Shown here: positions 40,885 through 51,758 of the stretch, in pieces
Numbering within the stretch: the first letter of the stretch is position 1
Layout of the letters: each line of letters begins with the position of its first letter
Assembly (NCBI GenBank): GCA_030220185.1
Contig: JASPKZ010009859.1
Location: 30,143-94,142, forward strand
DNA: 64,000 bases
Source: Diploptera punctata
Taxonomy: Eukaryota > Arthropoda > Insecta > Blattodea > Blaberidae
Direction: 5' to 3'
Notes under the pieces: generated by a model
Databases searched by the model: none
Told to the model about the DNA's origin: nothing
The model's input: the letters and a program-made list of their open reading frames with translations, nothing else
Translations under genes and position numbers: made by a program

Positions 40885-42190
40885 TGATCGCTGTAGTGTT
40901 GGCATAGTGTTACATTGTAACGTAGCAACGATTGAACGGTTTAAAATTTCATTCTGTTTGTGTGGTGCCGTGGAAAATATTACCTCAAGTTTTGGGATAT
41001 GGAAGTTAGGTAAGTTTGAACACATTCATTACAAATAATTCATATTAGAATAAATACACTTCTTATTATACACTGCAGCTTCGTTTAGTTGAATACTTGA
41101 AAATCTAATTCCAACGCTTCCTGTCACTAATCGAATATTTTATATTCAACTTGCTAACAGCTGGAGTGCGCTTCTACGCCTAAATAAATGAAATATGATT
41201 TTTAAATTCTCGTTTCAGGTAAACTCCTACACCTAACGTTATTAGAGCATAATAGCAGCTAAACACTCGCCGTACATGAAAATTTGTAGACACAAAGTTA
41301 CAGCAAAGTTATACGTTTAGACCAATCAAATAGCAGTTTGTTACAGTCAAATCTAATTTTCAGATTTCAGGTAAACCCCAGTTCAATGGTCAGATTTCGC
41401 TGATTTTTGGATAATACCTACCTCGGTGTATTTTAATAGCATATACAGAGATTCCTTGTCAAACAATGAAATTTGCGACCGCTAGAGCTGCTTTTTAATA
41501 ATCGTTTCTGGTGAACTCCTACATCTACAGGTTTTAGAGCATATCAGGTAACGGCTACAGACTGAGATGGGTGGGTCATATAATGACAATGGAGGAGGTG
41601 AATACCACTAGAAACCTTACACTACTGAGACCAGATGGAGGAATACCGAAGATGAGACGGATGTACGGAGTAGAGGAAGCTCGGGGAAGGAGCAGGGCGT
41701 TGGACAGAGATGCGTGGAGAAACAGCGAGGACAAATAAATGGCTGTAGAGCTAGAAGAAGAAGAAGAAAAAGAAGACGAAGAAGAAGAAGAAAGCGGCTA
41801 AACGCTCGGCGTACTTGAAAACATGTATGTACAAATTTTCATGAAGTTCTGTTGAGGGGTTTAGAAGTCACAAACTTATATACAGACTGCTAGTTAATAC
41901 GCGGGGTGCGTTGCTACGCCTAAATAAATTAAATATTAAAGATTAATTAAATTGTATGGTATACGCTGAGACGAACCAAACATTACTTTCAGGTAAACCT
42001 CCAATTCTAATTGTCGGATTTCGCTCATTTTTGGATAATACCTTTCTCGGTTTATTTTAATGGGATATACTGAGTTTCGTTGTGAAACATCAAAAATTGT
42101 GACTGATAGAGCGATATTTATATTTTCACTTCAGGTGAATTCCTACACCTAATGGTTTTAGAGGGTCCAATTGTGAATCTAAACCATCGA
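40885..42190. repeat. Repeat family D, copy 1, with internal repeats and a LINE insertion
   Basis: Starts with 'acattgtaacgtagcaacga' (shared with 43974-43993 and 61205-61220). Inside, 'ggtaaactcctacacctaa' and 'gatttttggataatacctacctcgg' occur at 41220-41430 and again at 41990-42145, so the family has an internal tandem arrangement. A LINE tail (41546-41793) interrupts it. Non-coding; D resembles the 3' portion of an old LINE or SINE family. Confidence 0.7.
41546..41793 (+). mobile_element. LINE 3'-end fragment (L-G) with (GAA)n tail
   Basis: The plus strand reads Y-R-L-R-W-V-G-H-I-M-T-M and E-E-A-R-G-R-S-R-A-L-D-R-D-A-W-R followed by a stop, then a (GAA)n tail at about 41755-41793. It resembles L-A in layout but is a different family. 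D sequence resumes right after the tail. Confidence 0.85.
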
Positions 42191-42740
42191 AGGACCTACA
42201 AAGGAGACAATTGGCCAGAAACAAAGCAACAATTAATAACCAGGCATTTGAGAAGTTTTACAAGATTCGCCGAAACAATAATCTATGAAGGAAAAAAAGG
42301 GAGAAAAGGGAAAAAGGAGAGGAAAAGAAAAAGAAGAAAAATGTAAATAAGCAATGAAACACTGCAAGTTTCGAGCATACTTCTGAAGACTCAGAATGAG
42401 AGATAAGACGACATATGTGTGTAAAGCGGCAACATAAACAGTGGATTATATCCAATGAGTGTGTGAATATACAAAACAGAAAGGGAAACGTGTGTTGTTC
42501 AGTTAGAAATTAATTAAATAATGAATAAAAACATAAACCGTTTCAAAAATACGTAATTCAAACAGATTTCGAAAACCAACAATAATGAATATAAAAAGTG
42601 GCATGAATGAAAAAGACAACAAATTGTGTGTATAAATATAAACTAATATATTGTTTATTAATTTTGTTATTTAGCATATAGTATTGCAAATTATATAATG
42701 GAGCTGGAACAGACAAAAAATATCCAGGGACCCACTCAAA
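42191..42740. other. No gene recognised
   Basis: Purine-rich patch at 42285-42343; otherwise AT-rich. The small ORFs come from the purine run. Confidence 0.4.
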
Positions 42741-42904
42741 CACACACAAAAATTTATCAAAATCCGTCCACTCGTTTAGGAGGGGTAAAGTGCTAACATA
42801 CGTACTGAAGAAGTACGTTATATAAAGATTATTCAATCTTGTAACATCTAATTTTCGGTTTGACTTGGAGTCTAGTTGTTAAAGGTTTCACTGGAAACCA
42901 AATT
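42741..42904. repeat. Family D 3' end followed by repeat E, copy 1
   Basis: 'atttatcaaaatccgtccac' is the typical D terminus (also 43222 and 44686), then 'agattattcaatcttgtaac' and 'gacttggagtctagttgtta' begin repeat E (copies at 44945 and 62515). Confidence 0.65.
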
Positions 42905-43170
42905 AATATTTGTGCTCTTATGTTTTTTTATTCAATACCCCACGTTGCCATTTTGACATTTCTGACATTTTCTCCTAGCACTGGCGTAGTTGTAACACAC
43001 TTCTGAGGATAGGGCACCAGAAAGTCGGGGTTACGGCTGACTCGATGATGTGATGGGCGATGATGATGATAGTGGTGCGCCAGGAAAGACCTTAATCCTA
43101 AACTTAATCTAAGGCGAATATGAATGATAATGCTTATGATGGTCATATGATGTTCGGGGCCCGTTTCTCA
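42905..43170 (-). mobile_element. SINE S2, head missing
   Basis: Body only, minus strand: 'gtggtgcgccaggaaagac' (43072-43090), 'gaatatgaatgataat', 'ggtcatatgatgttcgggg'. Inserted in repeat E after 'tttttttattcaa', the same place as the SINE at 45101-45458, so the two SINEs were probably duplicated together with E. Confidence 0.78.
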
Positions 43171-43214
43171 CATTTAGTAAGTAATACCGCCCTAAAAAGT
43201 TGTTCAGTACAATT

Positions 43215-43295
43215 AAACATTTTATCAAAATCGATCCAGTAGTTTAGTAGAGTGACAATCACAAGGGAACAAGATTTATATATAAGAATATTAAG
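43215..43295. repeat. Family D terminus
   Basis: 'tttatcaaaatcgatccagt' and 'gtttagtagagtgacaatca', the D end, standing alone. Confidence 0.6.
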
Positions 43296-43502
43296 ATGTT
43301 CTCTCGTATAACTCATAGAGACATATTCTAAAAAAACATATTTTTATTTCCTTTGCTTCGAGTTTAGAGAGCAAACTACATTTTCTTACACGATTAAAGG
43401 TAAAACAGCTATTCTAAAATGCAGTCATACGTCTGGTTTGTTTACATTACAACTTGAACTTAGCTCGGAGGGGGTACAGTAGACACCTAAAATGACCGTG
43501 TA

Positions 43503-43520
43503 TGTGTGTGTGTGTGTGTG
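43503..43520. repeat. (TG)n microsatellite
   Basis: Nine TG units at the left edge of the composite repeat. Confidence 0.9.
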
Positions 43521-44620
43521 GCTGACAACCCGGCTGATATCTGTGACCAATTTAATTTAACGAATTACTTCTGTGACGAATTTTAATTATATCGCGAAAT
43601 AACCACTGTAAATCTATGACACCACTTTACTTCTCTCCCGATGGAAGCCACACTCAGGATTAAGTTATAAATGGGACGAGAACAGAGACTAGTAGATTCC
43701 ATGTCCACTCGATTGAAAGATGTGTTCAAAATTGAGAAGAAGATGGGCTAAATATTAATTTTCTAAAGCAGGCGCCCAGTATGTTACACAGGGAATAGTG
43801 AAGACTACATAACAATCAGGTATATGGTAAGTCAGATATAATAAGAAAAATTAAGTCTCGTAGACTGCGATGAGCAGGACATGCTGGAACGATGTCTTTG
43901 ATCGTCCAATGATGCAAAAATCCAAATGTTACGCTTGAATGGGGTTTTGATTGATATAACAATTGAGTAGTGTTGCATTGTAACGTAGCAACGATTGAAC
44001 GGTTTACAATTTCATTCCGTTTGTGTAGCGCCGTGAGCGATTGGAAAATATTAGCTCAGGTTTTGGTAAGTTTGAATACATTCATTACACAAATAATTCA
44101 CATTAGAATAAATACACTTATTATACACTGCAGCTTCATTTAGTTGAATATTTACAGATTTAATTCCAACGCTTCCTGTGACTAATTCAATTTTTTATAT
44201 TCAACTTGCTAATGGCTGGAGTGCGCCCCTAGTCCTAAACAAATCAAATATGTTTTTTTTTTATTTTCGTTCAGGTAAACTCCTACACCTAATGTTTTAG
44301 AGCATGATAGCAGATAAACACTCGCCATACCTGAAAATATGTATGCACAAAGTTATACGTTTCGACTAATCGAACATGGCGGTTTGCTAGAGTCATTTCT
44401 TATTTTCGGATTTCATGTAAACCCCACTTAAAATGGGCGGATTTCGGAGTTTTGGGTAATACCTACCTCGGTTTATTTTAATAACATATACTGAGTTTCG
44501 TTGTGAAACATCGATAATTGTGATCGCTAGAGCGATATTTAAATTTTCACTTCAGCTGAACTCCTACACCTAATGCTTTAAGAGGGTCAAATTGTGAATC
44601 TAAACAATCGAGGGACGCAA

Positions 44621-44621
<1 letters not shown>

Positions 44622-44685
<64 letters not shown>
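44622..44685. repeat. (CA)n microsatellite
   Basis: About 32 uninterrupted units inside the D copy; the partner copy at 62.4 kb lacks it. Confidence 0.97.
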
Positions 44686-44687
<2 letters not shown>

Positions 44688-44742
44688 TTTATCAAAATCG
44701 GACCAGTCGTTTAGGAGTTAAGTGACAAACACACGTATGGAA

Positions 44743-44744
<2 letters not shown>

Positions 44745-44784
<40 letters not shown>
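44745..44784. repeat. (AT)n microsatellite
   Basis: About 20 uninterrupted units at the end of family D. Confidence 0.97.
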
Positions 44785-44787
<3 letters not shown>

Positions 44788-44794
44788 GATATAG

Positions 44795-44869
44795 ATTATG
44801 CAGTGAATGTACGTCTTCTTCCGAGGAGTGATTTTGGAAATAAACAGAATTAAAATCCTACAAATTATG
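44795..44869 (+). mobile_element. LINE 3' UTR fragment (L-H)
   Basis: 'cttcttccgaggagtgattt' and 'ggaaataaacag' match 5697-5735. It is followed directly by the (AAT)n run, which is probably its tail. Confidence 0.7.
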
Positions 44870-44888
44870 AATAATAATAATAATAATA

Positions 44889-44943
<55 letters not shown>
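44870..44943. repeat. (AAT)n microsatellite, likely expanded LINE tail
   Basis: About 24 units with one AGT interruption. Confidence 0.95.
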
Positions 44944-45534
44944 GATTATTCAGTCTTGTAACACATCTAATTTTCGGTCTGACTTGGAGCCTAGTTATCA
45001 AATGTTTCACTGGAAATGTTTTTTAACAATAAAAGTCATTCATCACACATTCTGCTTACAAGGACAAACCAAATTAATATTTGTACTTTTATTTATTCAA
45101 AACCTCACGTTGTCATTTTGACATTTCTGGTGTTCTCTTCTGGCACTGGCGTAATTGTAACCCGCTTCTGAGGCTGGGGCGTCCGGAAGACGGGGTTTCA
45201 GCTGCCCTGGTGATATGATGGGCGATGATGGTGATGACAATAATAGTGGTGCGCCAGGAGAGTCCTTAATCCTAAACTTAATCTAAGGAGAATATGAATG
45301 ATGATGATTAAGATGGTCATATGATATTCGGGAACCGTTTGGACCTTAAAAGTTTCCTGATACTGTATTTCTCTTACAGATGAGGAAAAACCGCTAAAAA
45401 AAAAAGCACCCAAGGAACTTGTCCCCACCGGGGATCGAACCCGAATTTTATAAACTTTTTTATTCAATTCATCATTTGTTCTAATTACCCAAAGTCCATC
45501 TACAATTTCTGCTGCTCGAAAATTTCCCCAAATA
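44944..45534. repeat. Repeat E, copy 2, split by a SINE
   Basis: Left part 44944-45100, right part 45459-45534 ('tattcaattcatcatttgtt', 'ccatctacaatttctgctg'). At 62515-62765 the same sequence is continuous without the SINE. Confidence 0.75.
45101..45458 (-). mobile_element. SINE S2, 358 bp, with 9-bp target site duplication
   Basis: 'tttattcaa' flanks the insert at 45092-45100 and 45459-45467. The minus-strand 5' end begins at the B box ('gggttcgatccccggtgggg'), so the A box is lost. The full body follows to 45101. The pre-integration site is seen at about 62694-62716. Confidence 0.88.
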
Positions 45535-45927
45535 CAGGGTGCAGCATAAGTCAGTTATCCGAAAATGCAAATAATATATTATTTTATGCAGCATACAACA
45601 ACTATACAAAAAACAACTACAGAAATTGTTCAAAGTGGCCACCATTGTTGTTAAAGCATTTATGATGTCGTTTTAACACGGATTTCCAGATGATGTCATA
45701 TAATTTCGCATTATTACCAAAAGTGTTTTCAAATTCCTGTTGAATTAAATCTCGTAAATGTTGCAGGTTTAGTGGTTTTATACTGAAAAATGTATCCTTC
45801 AAAATCACCTCAAGCAGTAGTGTTTGAGATTATATTCGAAGGTCCCGCATTCAAACCCCTGTTTCAACCAATCTGATTATTCCCTTGTAACCATGTGCAG
45901 TGGTTAATTGACTTATGCCGCACCCTG
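45535..45927 (-). mobile_element. mariner-like non-autonomous element, 393 bp, TA target duplication
   Basis: The left end 'cagggtgcagcataagtcag' (45535-45554) pairs with the complement of the right end 'ttgacttatgccgcaccctg' (45908-45927) with few mismatches. TA on both sides (45533-45534, 45928-45929). It retains only the last 63 codons of a transposase on the minus strand. Length and structure fit an internally deleted mariner/Tc1 copy. Confidence 0.9.
45617..45808 (-). pseudogene. mariner/Tc1-like transposase C-terminus
   Basis: 63 codons ending N-N-N-G-G-H-F-E-Q-F-L and a stop. N-L-Q-H-L-R-D-L-I-Q-Q-E-F near residue 14 and I-W-K-S-V near residue 40 fit the layout at the end of insect mariner-type transposases (helix, Trp, Arg-rich helix with Cys, N-G-x-H-x-E). 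The DNA-binding domains and the catalytic DDD/DDE triad are deleted. Confidence 0.8.
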
Positions 45928-45934
45928 TAGTTAT

Positions 45935-46290
45935 ATTTCTTAAATTAACAAGCTCTACCGACAGGTTGTGTCCGGGTGACACAAGAGACCGAAAAGTAGT
46001 GCGTAAATAGGGAGCGGTTAACCCCTTAAATGGTGAAATTAGATTTTTTACGCCAGTTTATTTAAGTGAGTTGGACTGGAGTGAAAACAAATCATGCATA
46101 ACCAAAATTTATTTTGTAGTCTATATATTGTTGTATAATTTTAAGCTAATTTAAATAATTTTAACTGATTAATTTTATACACTATTAATTAAAAATACTG
46201 AGCTGATACCTCATTCGCCGAAGAACTCCGTGACCTTGTAAAGTGTGTATATGTTCCAAAGTACCGACAGGTCGTCTTTGTACAGTATTT
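45935..46290. other. No gene recognised
   Basis: AT-rich spacer. Confidence 0.4.
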
Positions 46291-46294
46291 ATAT

Positions 46295-46460
46295 GTTCAA
46301 AAATGTGGTATATAATATATATAATAGCATACATTTCCAGAATTACGCCTACGGTTAATTTATTTGTGAATCTCATTCCTATTCGTAATTATTGTTCCAA
46401 GGCTTTTGAATTCAAGTACTTTCTCAAAATTTCCCTCATTTGTCATTAACTGTCTATTAA
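46295..46460 (-). pseudogene. LINE fragment (L-A, Y-L-G region)
   Basis: The minus strand reads F-K-S-L-G-T-I-I-T-N-R-N with flanking E-I-H-K, as at 57250-57340. About 165 bp, inactive. Confidence 0.72.
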
Positions 46461-46520
46461 TGTTTGTATAACTTAATTACATATCCCTATGTGTGACCGT
46501 ATATTTAATTGAATTAATGT

Positions 46521-46521
<1 letters not shown>

Positions 46522-46572
<51 letters not shown>

Positions 46573-46692
46573 TAATAATGATAATAATGATAATAATGAT
46601 AATAATGATAATGATGATAACGATAATGATAATGATAATAATAATAATGATGATAATAGTAATGATAGGAATAATAATGATCATAATAATAA

Positions 46693-46725
<33 letters not shown>

Positions 46726-46776
46726 TAATAATAATGATAATAATAATAATGATAATAATAATAATAATAACAACAA
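46522..46776. repeat. Long (AAT)n / (GAT)n simple-sequence array
   Basis: About 255 bp of AAT units with regularly mixed GAT units. It yields a spurious poly-Asn/Asp frame of 104 codons and a poly-Ile/Met frame. Confidence 0.97.
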
Positions 46777-46799
46777 TATAGAAAATAACTTAATTACCA

Positions 46800-47110
46800 T
46801 TTCTTAACACTTGCTCAGACCCGACTCTTGAAATGTAATTATTTACTTTATAAAGAAAGTCTAATTTTTTTATGAAACATGCTCTAACATTCTAAGTAAT
46901 ATCTTATTTGTATCAAGAGGAACACAATTCCAAGCAATACTAATAAGTTGATAACAGATTTTTAGTTATAACATTTTATACGAGCTCTTAATATCGATTT
47001 ATACTTGATTAATACTTGCGATTGTTTGAAAAAAATAATTAAAACAGAATCCTTACGGGACATGAGAGTGAATACTGCAGTTATTTATTCAGAGACGCAC
47101 GACCTGTTTT
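46800..47110. repeat. Dispersed repeat, copy 1 (partner 54573-54634 plus 55015-55130)
   Basis: 'acattttatacgagctctta' and 'cagagacgcacgacc' match 54577 and 55091. The partner is split by an S2 SINE. The two copies flank the Jockey LINE; I see no reason to treat them as its terminal repeats, because non-LTR elements lack them. Confidence 0.65.
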
Positions 47111-47600
47111 TAAAATTGTGAGAGTGTACATCACGGCATCCTAGATCCTTACGTACGAGTACATTATTATGCGACTCAGCTGTTTGTGACGTCATAAAGA
47201 AGTATTGATTTTTTTCGATACACGTAGCAAGCACTGAGTGGTCAACAACCTGTGGCGCTTTACAACGTGCTAAAAGCCTCCTAGAGGCCTTTGGCCTCCC
47301 ATCCAGTGACAATAAATAATAAAAAAGTGAATTTAAAGTGTTTCTTTCTGACCGAGTTATAGAAAATTGACCAGTGTAGTGTGGTGTGTCGCTTTTCAAC
47401 CGGGTCTGGCCTGGCGGCCACGCCCAAACGACTCATTCACAAAAAAGTGTTGTACTAGAATATAGTGTTATTTCTTTTGGGTTTTTATGACCGTATAGTA
47501 ACTCTATATACTGTAAGTGCTACATTAAGCATGTGTTGCCTAGTTTATTGTGTTTCAGTCATACTTTTTTTTTCAGTTAATTCAACTTGTCCAATAAAAA
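47111..47600. other. Region upstream of the Jockey LINE, possibly its 5' UTR
   Basis: Less AT-rich than the surroundings. A 104-codon minus ORF (47085-47399) has no recognisable motif and I do not call it. The 5' end of the LINE is not defined by a duplication. Confidence 0.35.
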
Positions 47601-47636
47601 GCAGGCTGCCTTGAAATCGTAAGTAGTGAACAAGCC

Positions 47637-49090
47637 ATGGACCTCGAATATCAGGAGCCAACCCTATACGAACTCTGGGAAGGTGAAATTTCCAAATTCA
47701 AACAATATGTATCGGAGCAAGAACATGCTCCTGAATCAAAGTACGTACATGTTTGTAAAAAAATAGTAGGTACAAACATCGTAGTACTGAACTATCTTGG
47801 CACATACCCAGATTTCGAGACTTCTGATATAGCACGTGACTTGATCACACACTACATTAAAGAATTTCAAAAAATCAAATCAAAGAAAACTAATAATAAG
47901 ATTATTATAATAAACTTTTAGAACTTTCCAAAAAAAATTTGCATTGGAAGTCACTACTTCTTGCCTATTTTTTGACGCAGAATAGGTCCCGCCTGTAAGG
48001 AATATAATTAATGATAAAGGCGCCCCAGTGCCAAAAAAGAAAAAATGACTGAGGAAGATTCTGAAATAACCAATAAAACATCAAATGCAGTGGTGACCAA
48101 GTCACAAAACAATGAGATACAGTCAGTGCCGATACAAAATAGATTCTCGGTACTAGCTGAAGAATCCGACGCTGACAAATCTTAACTGGCTTCTCAACCT
48201 GGACCATCACAGGGGGGAAATCCAAACACGGGCACCAAGCATAGTAGCCAAACCATCAAAGAACCTAAAGTCGTACCTCAACAAAAAAGGGATTCTAAAC
48301 CGCCACCAATCACAGTCATGGGGCAAAAAAATATTTTCAAAATTAATTCCGAAATTGAAAAATTAATAAAAACAGACCTAAAAGTAGTCAAAACATCTGA
48401 AGGGCTACCCTACTATGCTTCCTCAGTGGAAGATTTTAATACACTCAAAGAATTCTTTCGAAAAGCTGGTAGGCAATACTACACATTTCAACTAAAAAAG
48501 GATATGTCACTGAGGGATGTGCTCAAGAGGCTTCCCAAAGACATAACTGCTGAAGTAGTTCAACATGAACTAAACAAACTTGAATATCAAATAAAAAATA
48601 TAAGACAACTCACGAAAAAAGAAGACGACTTACAAACTCCCCTCCCAATCTATATTATGGAACTTGATAATAATGGTAAAGGAAAATAAATATTCAATCT
48701 AAAACGCCTCTTGTACACAGTAGTGTCCGTGGAATCCTACAAACCTAGGGCTGGCATGACGCAGTGATTCAGATGCCAGAAGTTCAACCACACCTTCGCA
48801 TGGTGTAACTTAACTCCACGGTGTGTAATATGCGCCGAAATTCATAATCATTCTGAATGACCAGTAAAAGCTGCGGCACTTACTGATAAAAATTTACTTA
48901 CTTGCGCCAACCGTGGAGAGAAGGGACACCCTGCTTCCTACCGTGGCTGCACCGCATATTAAAAAGCCAAAGAGCTTTATGAAAAAAGACAACCTGCACC
49001 TAAACCAACTCCTACCCAACCTCGTACTTTTACCTCAAAGCCTACAAATCCATCCATTTCCTACAGCAAAGTGGTAACTCTGGCACTGCT
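47637..49090 (+). pseudogene. Jockey ORF1 (gag-like) with zinc knuckles, broken
   Basis: 47637-47918 gives an acidic N-terminal piece of 94 codons. From 48044 a second frame includes N-R-F-S-V-L-A-E-E (gag 'NRFSxL' motif) and then a stop at 48183. 48318-48686 gives Y-Y-T-F-Q-L-K-K-D and V-L-K-R-L-P-K-D-I near residues 56-78, the PRE_C2HC-like RNA-binding domain, ending P-L-P-I-Y-I-M-E-L. After a stop, 48769-48960 encodes C-Q-K-F-N-H-T-F-A-W-C and C-V-I-C, then C-A-N-R-G-E-K-G-H-P-A, CCHC-type knuckles. ORF1 binds element RNA in the family. Confidence 0.82.
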
Positions 49091-49253
49091 GCCAAACAAA
49101 CCTCAAACACTGCATCAAGTCAGGCCAGGTCATTCCCAATGTCTGGTCAGACACAAAAGCTCTTCGAGGATATACAGCCAATGATGGCTACTATATCCTC
49201 ACCTATGGAGAGATTTGTGTTCATGACCAACCTAGTCAATTCATGTCTCGGAG

Positions 49254-49673
49254 ATGGCTAGGTACGCAAATCAAAGCTATCTTAATGTCATGGCATTCAA
49301 TGCAAATGGTGTATTTAAACAGATTCACGAGTTAACTACATTTATGCAAACAAGAGATATTGACATTCTTCTACTAAATGAAACTCATCTTAAACCTAAC
49401 ATGCGTTTCCAAATTCCGAAATATTATACATATAGAAATGACCGAATTGACGGTCCCCTTGGAGGCACCGCAATCTGCATCAAAAAGTCCATTAGCCATA
49501 GAGTGGCCCCAATCGCGCAACTTCAATTTATTGAAGCCACGGGCATCTTCCTTCCTGTCTCAGCTCGCGAAATTATTTTTATAGCAGCTATCAACAAATC
49601 TCCTCTGAGGCTTCTGACAAGGCACGACCTAGATATTCTCACTTCTGTCTCCCCAAGCTATTTACTTGCGGGA
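49254..49673 (+). pseudogene. Jockey ORF2 endonuclease, N-terminal part
   Basis: Start at 49254 (M-A-R-Y-A-N-Q). Motifs of the EEP endonuclease: V-M-A-F-N-A-N-G-V (metal-binding Asn) at about residues 12-20, D-I-L-L-L-N-E-T-H-L (catalytic Glu) at 37-46, Y-R-N-D-R near 60 and G-G-T-A-I-C-I at 70-76. The frame stays open to L-L-A-G (49673), where the next residues should be D-F-N. It is cut there by the nested LINE and continues at 51770. Confidence 0.9.
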
Positions 49674-50371
49674 CTCAGAACTATAGGCTCTCAAAATATC
49701 AGGCAGGTTTCAGAGAAGCATACTCCACGGTGGACAACGTATTTGTTCTGAGAACATTAATTGATGACTATCTGAAAATGAAGGGGGGTAAATTATTTTG
49801 TGCATTCATTGATTTTAAGATGGCATTTGATACTGTGGACCGAAGCGCACTTTGGGAAAAATTAAATCGGAAAGGATTGTCTCATAAAATGATACATGCC
49901 TTAATGTCAATTTATAAATATGTTAAATTTTGTATAAAAGTAGACCAAGGGCACATTGCAGAGAGCAGTGAAGCCAATCGGGCAGTGAGACAAGGTTGCA
50001 TTTTATCACCAATGCTATTTAATCTATTCGTTGATGATATTGTAGACGTAATGCTAGAAGGAGAAATTGAGGCTCCGGAGATAGGAAATGTTAAAATCCC
50101 AGTCCTGTTGTATGCAGATGATTTAATTATCTGTTCCAAGACAACCAAGGGATTGCAAAGAGGTCTTGACCTACTGGAAATATACTGTAGGAATTGGGGA
50201 TTGACTGTAAATGTTAGTAAGGCAAAACAAAAAAAGACCTTTAAAAATGGCACGGTTTATGGTAGAGCAGAGGAATGGAAATACAAAGATCAAGTACTTC
50301 AAAACGTGAAACATTTTGAATATCTTGGTACGACGTTTAAAATGAACGGGAAGTGGAAAAAAACATATTGA
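49674..50371 (+). pseudogene. LINE L-C reverse transcriptase, palm and fingers
   Basis: Upstream of the methionine at 49730 an overlapping frame reads Q-A-G-F-R-E-A-Y-S-T-V-D-N (RT motif 'QAGFRxxxST'). The ORF then gives C-A-F-I-D-F-K-M-A-F-D-T-V-D with the first catalytic Asp near residue 30, R-Q-G-C-I-L-S-P-M-L-F-N near 87 and V-L-L-Y-A-D-D-L-I-I-C-S with the catalytic YADD near 127. F-E-Y-L-G-T follows near residue 197. Catalytic residues all look intact in this 213-codon frame; a frameshift at about 50370 ends it. The endonuclease and RT N-terminus are lost by 5' truncation. Confidence 0.92.
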
Positions 50372-51250
50372 TATAGCATTATTTAAAGGGAGGGGACAAC
50401 TTAACAGTGTACTCGGTATTCTAGGTCGAGTGCCTGATATTATAGTCAGCACATTAGACAAAATGTATGGAGCGATGGTCAGGCCAGTAATGCACTATGG
50501 TAGTGAAATTCGGGGTTTCCAAAGAACGGAAATACTAAATAAAGTATATACGCATTTTCTAAAACATATTACAGGACTTAGTAAGGCCGTTGCTAACTGT
50601 GGAATTCTATATGAATTTGGGTCATTCCAGGACGACATAAACTGTAAAATTCGTGTACTCAAATACTGGTTGCGAGTAATCCAAGGTGAACAAACAATAC
50701 TTAGAGCAATTAGTTACGACCACCAAATTAAAAACAAAGATGTTAAATTTTGGGCAGACGAGGTCAGGAGAGAACTCCAAAAGATTGGGATGGGCTCGAT
50801 ATGGGAAAAAGGGACTAAAAATCGCAAGAATATGTGGAGAAAAATAAGGAGGAGGTACTTAGATATATACCAACAAGATACTTTCGCCGAATGTACAGGA
50901 AAATGCTCACTGTGTTTACAAAGAGACCTAAAACACGTCTGGGGAAAAGAATCGTATATACTCAACCTAGGATTTAAAGAGAGATCAGGGCTTGCTTGGT
51001 TTAGGCTAGGGGCATGGAAATTTAAAAAAAAATAGCGACGATCACGATATGCGAATATGTCCAATGTGCGGGAAATTTGAAGATGAGATACATAGGCCCT
51101 ATATTAGGACAAAGTAATGATTTAGAATATTGGAGACGTTAGTTATTTCCGGAAAGATTTCTAAATTCAAATCGGGAAAGATTGGCATGTTACGAGTTAT
51201 TGGTAAATCCAGAAAATTGTATAAACTTCTGGACAAAACGCGGAAAATAA
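50372..51250 (+). pseudogene. LINE L-C C-terminal region with Cys/His motif
   Basis: Continues the RT: G-R-G-Q-L-N-S-V-L-G near 50390, then (50430-51035) Y-G-A-M-V-R-P-V-M-H-Y-G-S-E-I and T-G-L-S-K-A-V-A-N. After the stop at 51035 another frame reads R-I-C-P-M-C-G-K-F-E-D-E-I-H (51051-51092), the C-P-x-C-G-x-x-x-x-x-x-x-H motif that ends many LINE proteins, and F-W-T-K-R near 51230. Two frameshifts in all. Confidence 0.87.
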
Positions 51251-51758
51251 GAACAACACTCATTCATGAATAAATATATTTTATCAAAATGCAATAACAA
51301 TAATTCTTAATAATTATATATAAATTAATTAATTAATGTATAATGCTATTGTGTTATTATTTAATTGTAATATTACTGTGTTTTCTTTATGTAATTGTAA
51401 TGTTATGGTTTTTTAGTGTATAATGATATTGTGTTATTATTTAATTGTAATATTATTGCGTTTTCTTTATGTAATTGTAATGTTATTGCCTTTTTTTGTT
51501 GTTTATTTTTCTTCACACTAGTAGCAATTATTACGTTATTGTAACGGACTGTCAACAGCACGTACGGGATTGATGAGGCCAGTGCTTGAATTAAGAAATA
51601 TTTTAGGGAGGCTTCCGTTGTAAAAATATTATTATAGTTTGTTATTAGGGGGATAAATGAGAGTAAGTTAATTTCTACTTACTGCCCGTGCGACCCATAT
51701 TTGTAAATAATATTGTAAATATCTTACTTTTTGTCTGATAAAGTCCTACTACTACTAC
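51251..51758 (+). other. 3' UTR of nested LINE L-C
   Basis: AT-rich and containing a local duplication: the stretch 'gtgttattatttaattgtaat' recurs about 80 bp apart (51350 and 51431). Ends in (TAC)n before the target duplication. Confidence 0.7.

Larger units (their letters stand above)
43525..44800. repeat. Composite repeat, copy 1 (partner 60715-62530), ending in family D
   Basis: Words in order shared with the partner: 'gctgacaacccgg', 'gaagccacactcaggatta', 'gaaaaattaagtctcgtaga' (a nested L-A LINE piece, near 43840), 'atgcaaaaatccaaatgtta', 'gtaacgtagcaacgattgaa', then D. The two copies share the nested LINE piece, so the composite duplicated as a unit. Confidence 0.8.

Noticed and set aside
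44807..45121. 104-codon frame with poly-Asn
   Set aside because: Reads a LINE 3' UTR, an (AAT)n array and repeat E; no protein logic.
46493..46807. 104-codon poly-Asn/Asp frame and overlapping poly-Ile/Met frame
   Set aside because: Translation of the (AAT)n/(GAT)n simple repeat.
47085..47399. 104-codon minus ORF
   Set aside because: No recognisable motif, overlaps a dispersed repeat (46800-47110), and the matching part of the other copy (55040-55130) does not keep the frame.
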